Shown one piece after another: positions 19,021 through 31,424 of a stretch of 64,000 bases of DNA (within the stretch, counting starts at the first letter, position 1; each line of letters begins with the position of its first letter). The position numbers and the translations under genes were made by a program. The stretch is from positions 620,001 to 684,000 of the forward strand of contig NC_035924.1 of NCBI RefSeq assembly GCF_000348985.1, given 5' to 3'. The stretch is from Huiozyma naganishii CBS 8797 (lineage: Eukaryota; Ascomycota; Saccharomycetes; Saccharomycetales; Saccharomycetaceae). The notes beneath the pieces are model-generated. The model saw only the letters and a list, made by a program, of their open reading frames with translations. It was not told the DNA's origin and ran no database searches.

Positions 19021-22000
19021 TTAAGATCTAGCTGTTTTGGAATATTTACTTTCGAGATGCATTTTGATGAACTTTTTCCTGTCCTCAACTGCTGGACTCT
19101 TCCCGGCGTTTTTGAATTTTTCGATTTTCGAAAGGCGCTTATATAACTCCACGTCTAACTCGTCGATATCACCCACACGATAATCGTCAACTGTATCGTC
19201 ATCTGTATCATCGACGTTCACTTCACCAACCATATCATCGAGGTCAAACGATAATTCATTCATTGGTAAATAACTTAGGTTGTTAAGCGTGTGTTTCAAA
19301 AGTAACGTACTTGTACCAAAGGCAGAAGAGTTTTGAGAGTTTGCTTGCTTGCTTGACATTATAGTGGATATATGCGACAACGAATTATCCTTGGTGCTAT
19401 GAAGGTTGAAGCCCTTTACTTCGGAACCGGTTTCACTTCGGAATAAATTTGGGTTAATACCAATCATTTGGGATCCTTCTCCAGGGAAGAAGTCCATGCT
19501 TGTTGCGTCTGCGTTATATTTCAATCCTAGGGAATCAGAATATGTCACGTTACGGTCGTTGGATGGACGGTTGAATGTAAACGGAGGGTCTTTGACAGCA
19601 CCACTCAGATATGGTGAGTGAGGCCTATTAATCCTTCTTCCAGATTCGCTCTTTTCATCAGTATTACTTTGTTGAGGATGGGAACCATAAAAATGGTCGA
19701 TACTGTCAGATTGAAGCTCTGTTGATTGGTTTTCCTGTTTATATCTGGCAGACTCTTCATCTTCCTCTGGCATGCCCTCTGCTAGATGATTACCATTATA
19801 GTAGTAGTTCCCCTCGTTATCGACTTTGTATTGTATTCCTTGTGCGCTATCGACAATGATGTTTTCGCCAATTGGAGGTGACGATGCAGAATAGTCACTA
19901 TATTTCTCTGTGGTGTAATGGATATCGATATAACTTTCAGATGATTCAGCAGAGAACTGTTTATTTTCGCGGTACGGATTTTGTTGGTATAACGGGAGAG
20001 AACCTTTTTTCAGGTTTGAATCTTTCAGCTTTCTTGATTTATTCGTGATCCTAAAGATAATCAAAAACGTGCTTATCCATAAAAATACACCAGTAGTCAA
20101 AGTAAACAGAAATACAATTATTCTATTCCTGATGGTATGATTGACTTTGCTCACCTTAATATTAGACAAGTCCATTGCACCGCTTACACGAAGATACTCT
20201 TCTGCATTTTGAAACGCGTCATCACCAGTTGATTCGTTTGAGTTGACATCGCTACTGGAGTCAGTCGATGTATTACTTTGGCCATCATTTTTGCGGAGAC
20301 TAGTTAGCGGGATTGCTTTATCAATTAGAGACGCCAACGTTGCAAAATTTTTCTTTGGATTAGAGTATAGCGTGGAATTTGGGTCACTAATTAGCGCGCT
20401 CAAGCTGTCGATGTAAATTGTTGGAAAGTACACTTCAGCAACAGAAGTAATGTAGTCGTTCCCCTCAATCACTAACGGGATAATTTGCTTCACACGAATG
20501 TTCTTGAAGATTAATTCCACATCGTTACTCCCAGTAGCTTCCGAGGATACCGCTAAATTAAGACTAGATGATGTTGCCTCATTTTGATTCACCACATTTG
20601 CTCTGGTCATATCTGTCACAGTTTTACGGTTTTTTCTTAACGGCGCAACAAGCGTTGTTGTTATGTCAGAGGACTGCGGTTGGATGGCTTTGGATTTTTC
20701 AGCAGCATCCTCTATTGGAAAGAAAAGAACGTGCGGTAAGAAGTCGAACACCTGTGCCGACGATAGTGGATTGCCTACCAGAAACGCATAGTTCAATCCA
20801 GAAAGAAACCCAATCGTGATAAGTTCAAAATCTGGAGGACTTTGTAACTCCTCAGCAGGAGCAATTGCAGCCGGTAAGGAAGCAGTTGACTCGGCCCTTG
20901 CTGTGTGTGTACTATCTGCATTACTTGCAATTATGATATTTGTGGGTAGCCACACCGTATCCGTACTGTCGCTACCAGATGTTGGGCTTGCAGGGTTGAG
21001 AATTGACGATCCACCCAGCGGATTTGGTGTCTGGACTACACCAACACTCCCCGTTATTGAACTGACCATGGTATCTGTAACCGACACAGAACTTTGTTGC
21101 AGTGTAGCTTGGGGAACCACATTCGAGATACCTTTCGAACCTGATACAAGAGTACGCGAGATTGTTGGTGTCACACGATCAGTTTTAGAAGAGACTACTC
21201 CACTAATACGTGTTGATGTACTTGTAGGTTTTGCTTCAGCTGCTGGTGCACTGGTAGCAGTTGAATCGGTCATGATATGTGCTAGAGTACTCGCTGCATT
21301 CCCATTCAATCTAACACTTTCACTGTTCGGTTCACTTACAGATTCATACGTTTCTGAGCTTTGGTTCTCCTTGTCTAGTGCATCTCCATTTGACATAGGT
21401 GTGTTAGTTGTAGCAGTGGATGTTACAGAAAGTTTGAAATCTTCATCATATGTTCTTGTTGTTGCTCCAAAGGATACGCCCTCGTTAACATGTTGTGAAT
21501 CATATGTTTGCGTCTCTGTAGTACTTTCTTCAACGGCCTGTCCAGTTTTGGTTTGAGTATTCAAGACGCTTTGTGTAGTTGATTGAACAGTCGGTTCTAC
21601 CCAATCTGTTAGTTGCTCTGCAATAGATTCAAGTGTTGAATACGACTCTGTATCGATATCTGATACTAATTGACCAGCAGAGTTTTCAGCAATTCTGCTT
21701 GTTGTAGTAATGATGGTGTTTGTAGTTATTGGATAGGTGGGAGAAGTGGTAGTGCGCACTTCTTCATCATTTGAAGCAATAAGAGTAGGCAAAACCTCCG
21801 TAGATGAAAATATCGGATTTATATCGTCAGTGGTTTCATCTGGATCTCTTGGTGTACTAGCTGGTAAAAGAGTTGAACGGGTAGTTGAGCCAGTTACAGC
21901 GAATGTGTCTGGAACTTGGCTGGCATCTGTATACTGTGTAGTTGCTTGTGACGTTGCTGGTGGTGTGATAGAAAGCACGGTAGTTGTAGGTGTAGTCGTT

Positions 22001-23613
22001 GGAGTATTCGTTGGAATGGTTGTAGACACCGTCATCGGCGTAGTTTCCGCTGTAGTTGAAGGCATCGTTTCTGCTGTAGCCGTCGGCGTAGTTGTACGCG
22101 TAATTTTTGGTGTGGTTTCTGGTGTAGCTGTCAGCGTGGTCGTCGGTGCAGCTGTAGGCGTGGTTTCTGGTGTAGTTGTAGCCGTGATTTCCGGTGTGGT
22201 TGTGGGTGTGCTTTCTGGTGTGGTTGTGGGCGTGCTTTCCAGTGCAGGTGTAGTTGTCGACACCGTCATCGGTGCAGTTGTCGTCGGTGTAGTTGTAGGC
22301 GTAGTTTCTGGAGTAAATGTAGTCGTGGTTTCCGGTGTAGTCGTAAGTGTGCTTTCTGGTGTGGTTGTGGGCGTGCTTTCCAGTGCAGGTGTAGTTGTCG
22401 ACACCGTCATCGGCGCAGTTGTCGTCGGTGTAGCTGTGGGCGTGGTTTCCGGCGTAGTTGTATCCGTGGTTTTTGGAGTAGTTGTTGTCTCCGCTGTTGT
22501 CGTCGGCGTGATTTTTGGAGTAGTTGTAGGCGTAGTTTCCGGTGTAGTTGTTGTCTCTGCTGTTGTCGTCGGCGTGATTTCCTGTGGAGTCGTCGACGCG
22601 GTTTCCGCTGTTGTCTCCGGCGTGATTTTTGGAGTAGTTCTAGGCGTAGTTTCTGGAGTAAATGTAGTCGTGGTTTCCGGTGTAGTCGTAGGTGTGGTTT
22701 CCGCTGTTGCCGTCGGCGTGGTTTTTGGCGTAGCTGTGGGCGTAGTTTCCGGCGTAGTCGTAGCCATGATTTCCGATGTGGTTGTGGGCATGCTTTCCAG
22801 TGCAGGTGTAGTTGTCGACACCGTTATCGGCGCAGTTGTCGTCGGTGTAGTTGTAGGCGTAGTTTCTGGAGTAAATGTAGTCGTGGTTTCCGGTGTAGTC
22901 GTAGGTGTGGTTTCCTGTGGAGTCGTCGACGCGGTTTTTGGAGTAGTTGTAGGCGTAGTTTCCGGTGTAGTTGTTGTCTCTGCTGTTGTCATCGGCGTGG
23001 TTTCCTGTGGAGTCGTCGACGCGGGTTCCGCTGTTGTGGTAGGTACGGTCATACTTGTAGCCTCTGTTGTATGCAATTGCACGGCTGGGTCAGTAGGCAC
23101 AACATTTGTCGATGTGTGTTCACGGGTATCTGTGTTGATTGTTGTTGTATCACTATGGGCCGGCCACAATGATTCGACAGTTTGAGTTGTTTGACCATGA
23201 GCGGTGTTTGATTGAATATTGATATCTGTAGGAGACGTCTGTTGTGTGACGGAAGTTTGTGCGGGTCCATTTGCGTCAGTTGGGTCTTGATTCTCTGTCT
23301 TGGACGTCGGTATCTCCGCTGTTGTATGTGTATCTGAATTTTGGTTCTGTGGTTGTTCCTTAGAGGTTGGTAATGCAGTGTCGGTGTCGAGTACAGGAGT
23401 CGAGGTAGTATCTTGCAATGTACCTGTAGTGGCCTCCTGTTGTGAGTTACCATTGGCCACACTCTCTATCTCAATGTTTTTGTTGTGTGACACTATGCCT
23501 GTCCCCGTACTCGCTGCAAGCTGATTGTTTCTATTGAAGTGGAACCACTTGGCAGACGATATGGGTAATATGAGTGCTGTATAGTACAGTAAGAGCAATA
23601 TGAAGGATTTCAT
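19021..23613 (-). CDS. HKR1: signalling mucin HKR1, osmosensor of the HOG pathway
   Basis: The product has 1530 residues and is a type I membrane mucin that signals with Sho1 to the Hog1 kinase. A signal peptide (MKSFILLLLYYTALILPISS) is followed by a very Thr/Pro/Ser-rich ectodomain, with a repeat block near residues 190-540, then the Hkr1-Msb2 homology region (starting near residue 925 at FELITIGFLSGLNYAF), one membrane span near residues 1161-1185 (FLFTLTTGVFLWISTFLIIF) and a cytoplasmic tail of about 345 residues. The long tail favours HKR1 over MSB2, and its place beside ARO80 matches S. cerevisiae. The repeat block may be collapsed or altered in assembly. SHO1 itself lies at 47055-48083. 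Confidence 0.92.
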   Translation of the reverse strand: MKSFILLLLYYTALILPISSAKWFHFNRNNQLAASTGTGIVSHNKNIEIESVANGNSQQEATTGTLQDTTSTPVLDTDTALPTSKEQPQNQNSDTHTTAEIPTSKTENQDPTDANGPAQTSVTQQTSPTDINIQSNTAHGQTTQTVESLWPAHSDTTTINTDTREHTSTNVVPTDPAVQLHTTEATSMTVPTTTAEPASTTPQETTPMTTAETTTTPETTPTTTPKTASTTPQETTPTTTPETTTTFTPETTPTTTPTTTAPITVSTTTPALESMPTTTSEIMATTTPETTPTATPKTTPTATAETTPTTTPETTTTFTPETTPRTTPKITPETTAETASTTPQEITPTTTAETTTTPETTPTTTPKITPTTTAETTTTPKTTDTTTPETTPTATPTTTAPMTVSTTTPALESTPTTTPESTLTTTPETTTTFTPETTPTTTPTTTAPMTVSTTTPALESTPTTTPESTPTTTPEITATTTPETTPTAAPTTTLTATPETTPKITRTTTPTATAETMPSTTAETTPMTVSTTIPTNTPTTTPTTTVLSITPPATSQATTQYTDASQVPDTFAVTGSTTRSTLLPASTPRDPDETTDDINPIFSSTEVLPTLIASNDEEVRTTTSPTYPITTNTIITTTSRIAENSAGQLVSDIDTESYSTLESIAEQLTDWVEPTVQSTTQSVLNTQTKTGQAVEESTTETQTYDSQHVNEGVSFGATTRTYDEDFKLSVTSTATTNTPMSNGDALDKENQSSETYESVSEPNSESVRLNGNAASTLAHIMTDSTATSAPAAEAKPTSTSTRISGVVSSKTDRVTPTISRTLVSGSKGISNVVPQATLQQSSVSVTDTMVSSITGSVGVVQTPNPLGGSSILNPASPTSGSDSTDTVWLPTNIIIASNADSTHTARAESTASLPAAIAPAEELQSPPDFELITIGFLSGLNYAFLVGNPLSSAQVFDFLPHVLFFPIEDAAEKSKAIQPQSSDITTTLVAPLRKNRKTVTDMTRANVVNQNEATSSSLNLAVSSEATGSNDVELIFKNIRVKQIIPLVIEGNDYITSVAEVYFPTIYIDSLSALISDPNSTLYSNPKKNFATLASLIDKAIPLTSLRKNDGQSNTSTDSSSDVNSNESTGDDAFQNAEEYLRVSGAMDLSNIKVSKVNHTIRNRIIVFLFTLTTGVFLWISTFLIIFRITNKSRKLKDSNLKKGSLPLYQQNPYRENKQFSAESSESYIDIHYTTEKYSDYSASSPPIGENIIVDSAQGIQYKVDNEGNYYYNGNHLAEGMPEEDEESARYKQENQSTELQSDSIDHFYGSHPQQSNTDEKSESGRRINRPHSPYLSGAVKDPPFTFNRPSNDRNVTYSDSLGLKYNADATSMDFFPGEGSQMIGINPNLFRSETGSEVKGFNLHSTKDNSLSHISTIMSSKQANSQNSSAFGTSTLLLKHTLNNLSYLPMNELSFDLDDMVGEVNVDDTDDDTVDDYRVGDIDELDVELYKRLSKIEKFKNAGKSPAVEDRKKFIKMHLESKYSKTARS
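22000..23040. repeat. Thr/Pro mucin repeat array of HKR1
   Basis: Imperfect tandem repeats coding for TTTPETTPTTTP-like units. A higher-order unit of 141 nt (47 residues, containing TAPMTVSTTTPALEST) is clear: near-identical blocks start at 22226 and 22367, with a further copy near 22785. Such arrays carry O-mannosylation and usually vary in length between strains. Confidence 0.9.
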
Positions 23614-24641
23614 ATTGTATTGTGTATGCTGTTGGTGGTGTTTTGAGTACTGGGATACGTTTCAAATATTCATATCCTGATAAAAAACTATAGTCACTAG
23701 TGTTCGCTACTCAATCAATGCAGTTCTATAGCACTGTTGAAAGAGTGGAATGGAGCAGATAACGATGAGCAGGTGTAGTAGAGATGAGGAAAGAAAAAAA
23801 GGAGATTTGAGAGATATAAGTTGTTGTTTGTCTTCCAAATAGAAGGTATTCCCACTTATTTCCGTTCTGCGAGTGGGAAGAACAACTTTGGAATGTAGCA
23901 ATTCGTCAGGTGCTACGCTTCGAGCAGTGTTTGAACTTGCGACTAAAATTGTCACAATAGAGAGAAAAAGAAAGAAAGAAGACAACAACAACAACAACAG
24001 TGCAAACTCGGGAAGACAAATGTTGAAGTAATAAACCTTCGTAGAGGGGGTATTCAAAGGAGAATATACTGCCAAACTGCGCAGGAAGAGATGAATGGAT
24101 GGCCCCAAGTCGTGTTTGAGAGCAGCGAATGTACACTCAGGGTTACCGCTCCGTACAGGGCAAGCAACGCACGCGCTCGCCTTGCTGGGTGCCCGCAACG
24201 GGAGATCTCTGTTGCAACTGGAATCTCGAAGATATAAATAAAAGAGGACACGGCAGGAACGTTTCTTTTTTTGTCCTTTTGTCGCCCAAAAGGGTAAGAA
24301 AAATACGAAGAGGATCGGGACATTTCTTCTTTGGGGCACCACGGCCCGGTTTGGAAACTATACCCGTTTTGGGTGCGTTCTGGCCCTGGGACGCCAGCTC
24401 GGTACCACCACCCTATGCTTCTTTGGTTAGCGTGGACTACTGTCACTGCTTCGTGTGGGTGTCCATACCGAAGAAGGTTATGGCAAATGCTAAAAGGTAA
24501 CAATGCAAATAATATAATATTATGAAATCGAGACAAGCTCATACATATTAAGTGAGATGGGGATGGGAATGAAAATGAAGTGAAAATGGAGTAGTCTACT
24601 TCGCGTTTGTTTTTACGTTAGATGAAGAGGTGTCCTGTATC
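23614..24641. other. intergenic, HKR1 upstream / ROX3 downstream
   Basis: About 1 kb without a supportable gene. The right part (24280-24440) is locally GC-rich. The ancestral neighbourhood changes here: HKR1 (YDR420) is followed by ROX3 (YBL093), so this is a rearrangement junction relative to S. cerevisiae. Confidence 0.6.
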
Positions 24642-25268
24642 TTATTCCAGTCTTCTTCTCTTCAAATCGTCTTGCGTCATATCGCTGTTTGGTGTGGCCA
24701 TTGAGCTCCCGTTTGATCTGTTCTTGCGCTTCTTGGCACTATTGCTGCTCTTCAAACTGCCATCTAGGTCAAATGCCAGGTCCTCCACTTGGAACCCTGG
24801 TTGATTCTGGAATTCTGTAGGGTACGATCTCTCAAACTGCGAAAGTACGTCCGTACACATGTTCCAGTCGACACCTTGGCCCTCTTGGAACAACGCCGAG
24901 TCTCTGTGGATTTGAGCGTCTCTCCATTCCTCGTCCGACATGCCTGGCGTCCTCGTCACTTGGTTCATCATGTCCGGATTATTCTGGAACAGAATCTGCG
25001 CTATTTCACCACCTTTCCCGTTTTCCTTCGTCGGTATAGACGTAAACTTCCCCGAGAGGTCTGATATCTGGTTCTTGTAGGACTTCCGCAGCTTTACAGC
25101 TTTGGAGCCATCCATATTCGTACGTGCAACCTGCCTCGACAGATCGTTTAACCCATATAGTGCTATTAGATCATCAAGAGGGTTTGGTTGTTGCGGCTCG
25201 TACGTTGTGGTAGGATCGATATAGTAGTAATACGATGGCATCGTTTGTTCATTCATTGTCGTGGTCAT
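24642..25268 (-). CDS. ROX3: Mediator subunit ROX3/MED19
   Basis: The product has 208 residues (S. cerevisiae Rox3: 220). Med19 is a head-module subunit of Mediator. The core [35 protein letters not shown]... (about residues 34-72) and the following [13 protein letters not shown] are family features, and the C-terminus is a basic, nuclear-signal-like KKRKNR plus a charged tail. It is divergent from RPL32, as in S. cerevisiae (YBL093C-YBL092W). The ATG at 25268 is used; another in-frame ATG follows four codons later. Confidence 0.92.
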   Translation of the reverse strand: MTTTMNEQTMPSYYYYIDPTTTYEPQQPNPLDDLIALYGLNDLSRQVARTNMDGSKAVKLRKSYKNQISDLSGKFTSIPTKENGKGGEIAQILFQNNPDMMNQVTRTPGMSDEEWRDAQIHRDSALFQEGQGVDWNMCTDVLSQFERSYPTEFQNQPGFQVEDLAFDLDGSLKSSNSAKKRKNRSNGSSMATPNSDMTQDDLKRRRLE

Positions 25269-25692
25269 TTTGGTGGAAAGATAAGCTGTTTGATTATTGT
25301 TCTTATTATTATTATTATTATTATTATTAATTTTTTTGACAGGTTATTTACGCAAGAAACACTAGCAACGAACGGAAATCACAAACTGGTATTCTCACCT
25401 TCTGATATCTCTTTTATATCAAAACGGTAAATTGAATATTGATTTGTAATAGATGGCAAAGCAAACCTGTTAAATAAAAAATCAACTACTATCGAAACCC
25501 CTCTCTCTCCTCTCCCCCTCTTCGTCGTTGTAAAATGGCAGTCTTCCGCCAAGTTTTTTACGATGCGATTTTTTTTACTTTTGAAAATTGCAGTTTTCGT
25601 AATTTTCTTTCTTTTTTCGTTGAAAAATTCTGGCAATGCCTCGTATTTCCCTTTTAGGGGAACGGTAAAGACAAATGTGACTGCGACATTTA

Positions 25693-25705
25693 ACATCCGT
25701 ACATT
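25693..25705 (+). promoter_or_regulatory. Rap1 site (RPG box) of RPL32 copy 1
   Basis: ACATCCGTACATT, a classical ribosomal-protein-gene Rap1 box, lies about 260 bp before the intron donor of RPL32 copy 1. The motif match is direct; binding is inferred. Confidence 0.75.
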
Positions 25706-25953
25706 TTTCAGAATAGTTTGTTTTTTTTAATTCTGAAACATTTATTTCCTGTTTTGGAATCCGTATTTTTCAGCAGACGCAAAATTTCCTCCGAGTCCTG
25801 CGTTTTTTCCAAAGTGATGGAATCCCGACATACTGTAAGCTGATTACCAAAACTGCCGTGTTCCTATATGTAACAGCGTGCCATTTTACTTGTAGACACT
25901 TAAAGTGGGTTTGGGCATCTTTGAACAGACACCAACTGAATAACAATTAGAAA

Positions 25954-26652
<699 letters not shown>

Positions 26653-27686
26653 GCAACTATGCTTATATAAAAGCTCTCATTTTTGGGGAATTCCTTCGTA
26701 TCATATAAAAATAATCCAACATCGTGTTAACAGTAATACAATCAAGAAAGAAAAATAGGAACAGAGTATAATGTGTATATTTTTTTTTAATTCGCAATAA
26801 ACATCCATAATTAAAACTACTACATCTAGATTTGAGTGATGTCCGGAGTCGAAAAAGCAGCATCTTAGGATAAATGACGCCTTCACACTCTTATATCACA
26901 AGTTAGTGTTGAAGATAAACGGTCTAGAAGCTACAAACTTGTGAAAGATTATACAAAATGTACAAGTGATAATAGGGACAAAAAAATTCATTTGCTTAGT
27001 TTGATTAACTCCTGTAACAAACAACTATTTTCATAGTGGAGTACTTAGTTTCTAAACCATCAAATTATTTATAATTTAGCCTTTTTTAAATGGCGCTAAG
27101 CATGGAGTTCTTGTAAAAGCTAAAGTAGGTTGTGATTGAGTAAAGTGTGTAAGGACTCTGATATTGTGTATTTACGCCGTATACGTAAAGTATGTAGTTA
27201 TATCAGTTGTGCTTGTTTCCGACTGGTTTCTTCGTTGGGTCCTGGATTAGAGACAGTCTTGAAAGATGTCGGTGCAGATACCTTGCGGCTTATATACGTT
27301 CCGGATAACGGGCCATCCGCATGTCTCGAGTTTGTATACTCACATGTCGGGTTTATAATAGTTCACAGAACTGTATTAGATAGGGTAACGGGTCATGAGT
27401 TCATTCCCAAAGGGAGTTCCCAATTTATCCTCACAGTTCTAACAGTCAAAAAATAACATTATTTTTTTACTATAAATAATTAAAATGAAGAGAATAAGTT
27501 AAAAGATATAAATATAAAAAAGGAAATGCTACAATGCAAAAGCTAGAATCGTCCCCAGAAAAAGAAAAACCAACTTTAATGTACAGAATACCTCTACTCA
27601 GACTATCTAAGCATCTAAAATGACTCAAAGGAAAAAAAATCATCCAAATCCTGATAAGTGGAAGAAGAAGCGTATTTGGACTGATG
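26653..27686. other. intergenic, between RPL32 copy 1 and ATH1
   Basis: About 1 kb between the two 3' ends, mostly AT-rich. A more GC-rich patch at 27130-27460 is open in one frame for about 106 codons but begins with TTG and has no homologue I recognise. This is a rearrangement junction relative to S. cerevisiae. Confidence 0.55.
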
Positions 27687-30600
27687 TCACACACCGAATG
27701 CAACTTCTTTAATAGTGGCACCCTTTGTGTCTTCATCCTCATCATAGGTCCCCTGCACGGAGACAACAATGTATCTTGCTTTTATCATGTCTTGTTCATT
27801 GCCAGAGTTGAAACATTTCAAAGTGTTACTGAAATCGGCCTTCGAGTAGTCGATATCAAAAACTGTCATATTGCTTGGCAGCAATTCAATTTGCGAATTC
27901 CTAATCAGTTCGTCATAATACGGTTCATTCGGTTCTATTTCTAGGTTATCCACAATAGTGACAAAAGTTTCATGGATTAAACCAATATCCGGCATCTGCT
28001 TGATAACTTCATCAACATTATCCATTTTCCAATTCAAAATGGTCAAAACGTCTGACACACAGTCTTTATTGTCCGGATTCACATGTACATAATTTCCGAC
28101 CAGCTCCTCAATCGTCTTTTTGGGATCCTTATCTTGCGAGTTTTCTAAAATGTAGGTGACATTGGAGAAAATCTCTTCAATCAGCTCATTGTGTGGTAAA
28201 ATAGATATCGAGACATTCTTGGCAGGCCGCTGTCCCCATAAGATAGTACCGTGCCGGAGATCTTTCTCGTTGTTCCGACCCAAATCAATTAACAGCTTAC
28301 CAACAGAGGCCTTAGTCAAAGGTTGCCAGTGGGTATAGTTGTTACCATCTAATACCGAAAATGCAACATCCCCAGGTACACCAGCCGTTAAATTTGTAAT
28401 TTGTTGATTTTCGGCAACATTGTTTTCAATGTTCAAACCTGGCTTAAACAACGGCAAAACCAATTCCTCGTTAGGATGTAAGGTATAGTAGGTTCCTGAG
28501 ACATTCTTTTGTTGAGACTTTTCAATCTGCATTTCTTCTCTGGAAAACAAATCCCTCTTGGCGTACGAGCTGTTGCGACGATACACATTAATGTCTCGGT
28601 CATGAATCAGATCTCTATTGGGCACCAAAATGGTAATTGGTTGATCCCCAGACTTGTGGACAATTGTACCATTATTATCGTCAATAATAATGTCCAAAAC
28701 TTGATTCAAATACTTGAAGTTTCTAATGGCAAGTCCACCTGGCATTAATGGCAATTGGATGGGATTGAATCTCATAACCCGCGACATTTTCTTGGTTTCA
28801 GGATCGGTATCATACGAATACCTTATACCTGTCAAGCCAAACAAAATACTCTGTAAAAATCCCCCATTGGCGGTTAAAAATGGGAATGCCGGTTGTGTCA
28901 AACCGTTGGTCAAAAAGTTGTCATCTGACTGTTCACTGAATTGTGCAAATGGCTGCCTTAAATATGGCAGAACCGATTTGTACAAATAGCTTTGCGACGA
29001 TGACCCGTGATTCAACAAACCTGCAGCGGCAGCAACAAATACGGGGTATGTCATTGCAGGCCCGGAAGCAGACTGTCGCTCCGAATAGTAGTACAGATCT
29101 TTGATCGCATTCATTAAGATAGATTCGTCATTGATATAACCCAAAGGATAAACCATCAATGTGACATCTGCTTGTTTGATTTCCACACTACTGTTCATTC
29201 CAGAATACTCCAATGTGATGTTTGAGGGGGACCTAGGAATATAGATTTTTTCAGAAATCTCGGGCCATTTTGGATCTACTTTCTCTTCAAGGTGATTACC
29301 AATGTCAGTCGCCCACTTTAGAAGCGTCTTTATCCCTGCATTAGTAAATGCCCCATTGTCGATATGATCTGCAAACTCGTCCGGGTCAGTTAAGTTGTGG
29401 GTTTCATAACGATCAAATGTCGCATTATATTTCACAAAGGAAGTGAAAAACTGCGCGGCATCCCTAACCATTGGCCAGGTTGTGTATCTCAAATAATCGT
29501 CATCGATACCTGCCGCTCCGTTCAAATAAATTGAAAAGGATGCCAACGCAACATCGACATTGATGTGGTACTCATAGTCAATGCAAGGCCCAGTCGACGT
29601 ACAATTTGCAAATCTACCGGATGTCCATGGATAGACTGCGCCAGGATACCCAGCCTCCTGCGCATTCAACTGTGCTTGCTTATGTGTTGAGTTCCTGTAG
29701 TTGTTCATGTTTTTGGAAACTTCTGGGAAGAATGGTAGCAAAGCTGGGGCCATCCAAATGTCGGCATCCCAAAAGACCATACCACCATAGGAATCGGACG
29801 ACAAGCCACCAACACCAACTGGTAGTCCACGCTCTGAAACGTTGTATGTTCTTGTATTGGCAAGCAGCTGATACAGGGAAGATCTCGCTGTCATTTCCAA
29901 CAAAGCATCTGATGGAATTTCAATAAAGGCATCATTATACAAATCATACCATGCTCTTTTGTGGCTTGATAGTAGGCTTTCGTATTGCCCCTTAGCGTTT
30001 AGTGCAATGTTCCTGGCAACGTCTAAGTTAGACAAATGCAGAAAATGTTCTTCAGTCTTGAACTCAGTAGACATCATTCCAACGTGTTTAGTGACGGTGA
30101 TTGATGGGTTCTCTCTGGATAAAATGTTCCTACTGATTTGGGAAACTTTACCAGCTTCCTTAGAATTTATTCCAAATTCAAAATTGTTCTGTGCGACATT
30201 GTGCGAATCAGCCACGATACAAGTGGAGTAAATTGCAGCATTGGAATCCGGGACGTTATCCGGTTGAACAATCATGTAAATGGCTGAATTTTTGTCATCT
30301 ACCTGTAAATCTTGTAGCACGGTTCTCATTGAAGTAGCATGATCCAAAATGTCATGGATGTCAATGTCAAGTTGATCGAAATCATCAGGCAAGTGCTCCT
30401 CGTTTAAGGTAACCTCAAGCGACATGACGGCCAACGGATGGATCCTCCTATGCGCCCATATTTCACTTCTCACGTGGACCATTCCATTATACCAGTCCAT
30501 CTCTGTGGTCACAATACCGTCTTTCATGGAAACATTTTGATTGTAGTTTAAGACATCTTCGTTGTGCACACTTGAAGTATTAAACCAAGAGCCATTCAAA

Positions 30601-31424
30601 CTAAACTGTAAATTAGACCATTCTGGGATAGACGATATTACAGTTGGATACCCCTTGTCGTCAAGCTCTGGGAAATTTGTAGAGTTCAATTTGGGTTCCA
30701 AACAGTAAAAATCGGAAAGAAATGACCCGGCAAACCTCTGATTCCTCAATGGCCAGCCATTGTCAAGGGCCCCCGAGGCATTTGACCAGAAATTCAAAGC
30801 ATCATAAGCAAAACCAAACCCAATATTGGGGACCCTGTTCCCAATATAACCGTTGGCAACATGAGGCTGTCTGGAGTAAACGTTTTCAGTAAACAAAGTT
30901 GTACCTAGAATCATATTCTCCGAATCGTAAAACGCCGTGTCAAAATCACTCAGTAATTCATATAATTTTTTCGACGCCCTTCTAGCCTCCGCGTTGTATG
31001 GCAATTCATGGGTCTCACCGGCAGGCTGGATGACACCTTGCCTAAAATCAATGTGTTCCCTTGACGGTTCAGCAGTTGTGGTAACACCATGAAACCTCTT
31101 ACAAAAGGGTGAGGCCATTATCATATTTGTTGTAGTAACAAGTACCATAACCATGGAAACCAAAATAGCAGCCAACATTACACCTAAAAAACCTATTGAT
31201 ATTTGTTGTTTCCTCTTAGATGAAATGTTAGAGCGATCGTTTGAATTTAAAGTTTCTCCACTGGATATGCTTCGAAGTTTATTTAACTTGTAGCTAGTAT
31301 TAGGGTTAAGTGGAATATTTTCTTCTCTTCCACTTGAATGTTCCAAGTATTGAGTGTTTGACTCTTTTTTATTTTCCAAAGTAGAATATTTCCAACTGAA
31401 AGGGTTCCATTTATATTGCGCCAT
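27687..31424 (-). CDS. ATH1: acid trehalase ATH1 (GH65)
   Basis: The product has 1245 residues (S. cerevisiae Ath1: 1211). It hydrolyses trehalose to glucose at the cell surface or vacuole. A short N-terminal cytosolic part is followed by one membrane anchor ([20 protein letters not shown], about residues 75-97) and a large, N-glycosylation-rich exoplasmic domain. The GH65 core is seen at [32 protein letters not shown] and [15 protein letters not shown], the last in the region of the catalytic acid of the family. It is divergent from CCL1, as in S. cerevisiae (YPR026W-YPR025C). Confidence 0.95.
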   Translation of the reverse strand: MAQYKWNPFSWKYSTLENKKESNTQYLEHSSGREENIPLNPNTSYKLNKLRSISSGETLNSNDRSNISSKRKQQISIGFLGVMLAAILVSMVMVLVTTTNMIMASPFCKRFHGVTTTAEPSREHIDFRQGVIQPAGETHELPYNAEARRASKKLYELLSDFDTAFYDSENMILGTTLFTENVYSRQPHVANGYIGNRVPNIGFGFAYDALNFWSNASGALDNGWPLRNQRFAGSFLSDFYCLEPKLNSTNFPELDDKGYPTVISSIPEWSNLQFSLNGSWFNTSSVHNEDVLNYNQNVSMKDGIVTTEMDWYNGMVHVRSEIWAHRRIHPLAVMSLEVTLNEEHLPDDFDQLDIDIHDILDHATSMRTVLQDLQVDDKNSAIYMIVQPDNVPDSNAAIYSTCIVADSHNVAQNNFEFGINSKEAGKVSQISRNILSRENPSITVTKHVGMMSTEFKTEEHFLHLSNLDVARNIALNAKGQYESLLSSHKRAWYDLYNDAFIEIPSDALLEMTARSSLYQLLANTRTYNVSERGLPVGVGGLSSDSYGGMVFWDADIWMAPALLPFFPEVSKNMNNYRNSTHKQAQLNAQEAGYPGAVYPWTSGRFANCTSTGPCIDYEYHINVDVALASFSIYLNGAAGIDDDYLRYTTWPMVRDAAQFFTSFVKYNATFDRYETHNLTDPDEFADHIDNGAFTNAGIKTLLKWATDIGNHLEEKVDPKWPEISEKIYIPRSPSNITLEYSGMNSSVEIKQADVTLMVYPLGYINDESILMNAIKDLYYYSERQSASGPAMTYPVFVAAAAGLLNHGSSSQSYLYKSVLPYLRQPFAQFSEQSDDNFLTNGLTQPAFPFLTANGGFLQSILFGLTGIRYSYDTDPETKKMSRVMRFNPIQLPLMPGGLAIRNFKYLNQVLDIIIDDNNGTIVHKSGDQPITILVPNRDLIHDRDINVYRRNSSYAKRDLFSREEMQIEKSQQKNVSGTYYTLHPNEELVLPLFKPGLNIENNVAENQQITNLTAGVPGDVAFSVLDGNNYTHWQPLTKASVGKLLIDLGRNNEKDLRHGTILWGQRPAKNVSISILPHNELIEEIFSNVTYILENSQDKDPKKTIEELVGNYVHVNPDNKDCVSDVLTILNWKMDNVDEVIKQMPDIGLIHETFVTIVDNLEIEPNEPYYDELIRNSQIELLPSNMTVFDIDYSKADFSNTLKCFNSGNEQDMIKARYIVVSVQGTYDEDEDTKGATIKEVAFGV

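Noticed and set aside
21737..23185. A 482-codon open frame on the plus strand, Val/Gly-rich.
   Set aside because: It is the exact antisense of the HKR1 Thr/Pro repeat array; the repeat codons complement to Val/Gly codons without stops. HKR1 is the real gene.
27136..27456. A 106-codon open frame between RPL32 copy 1 and ATH1.
   Set aside because: It begins with TTG, has no good ATG and shows no homology I recognise. It was kept only as a note on the intergenic region.
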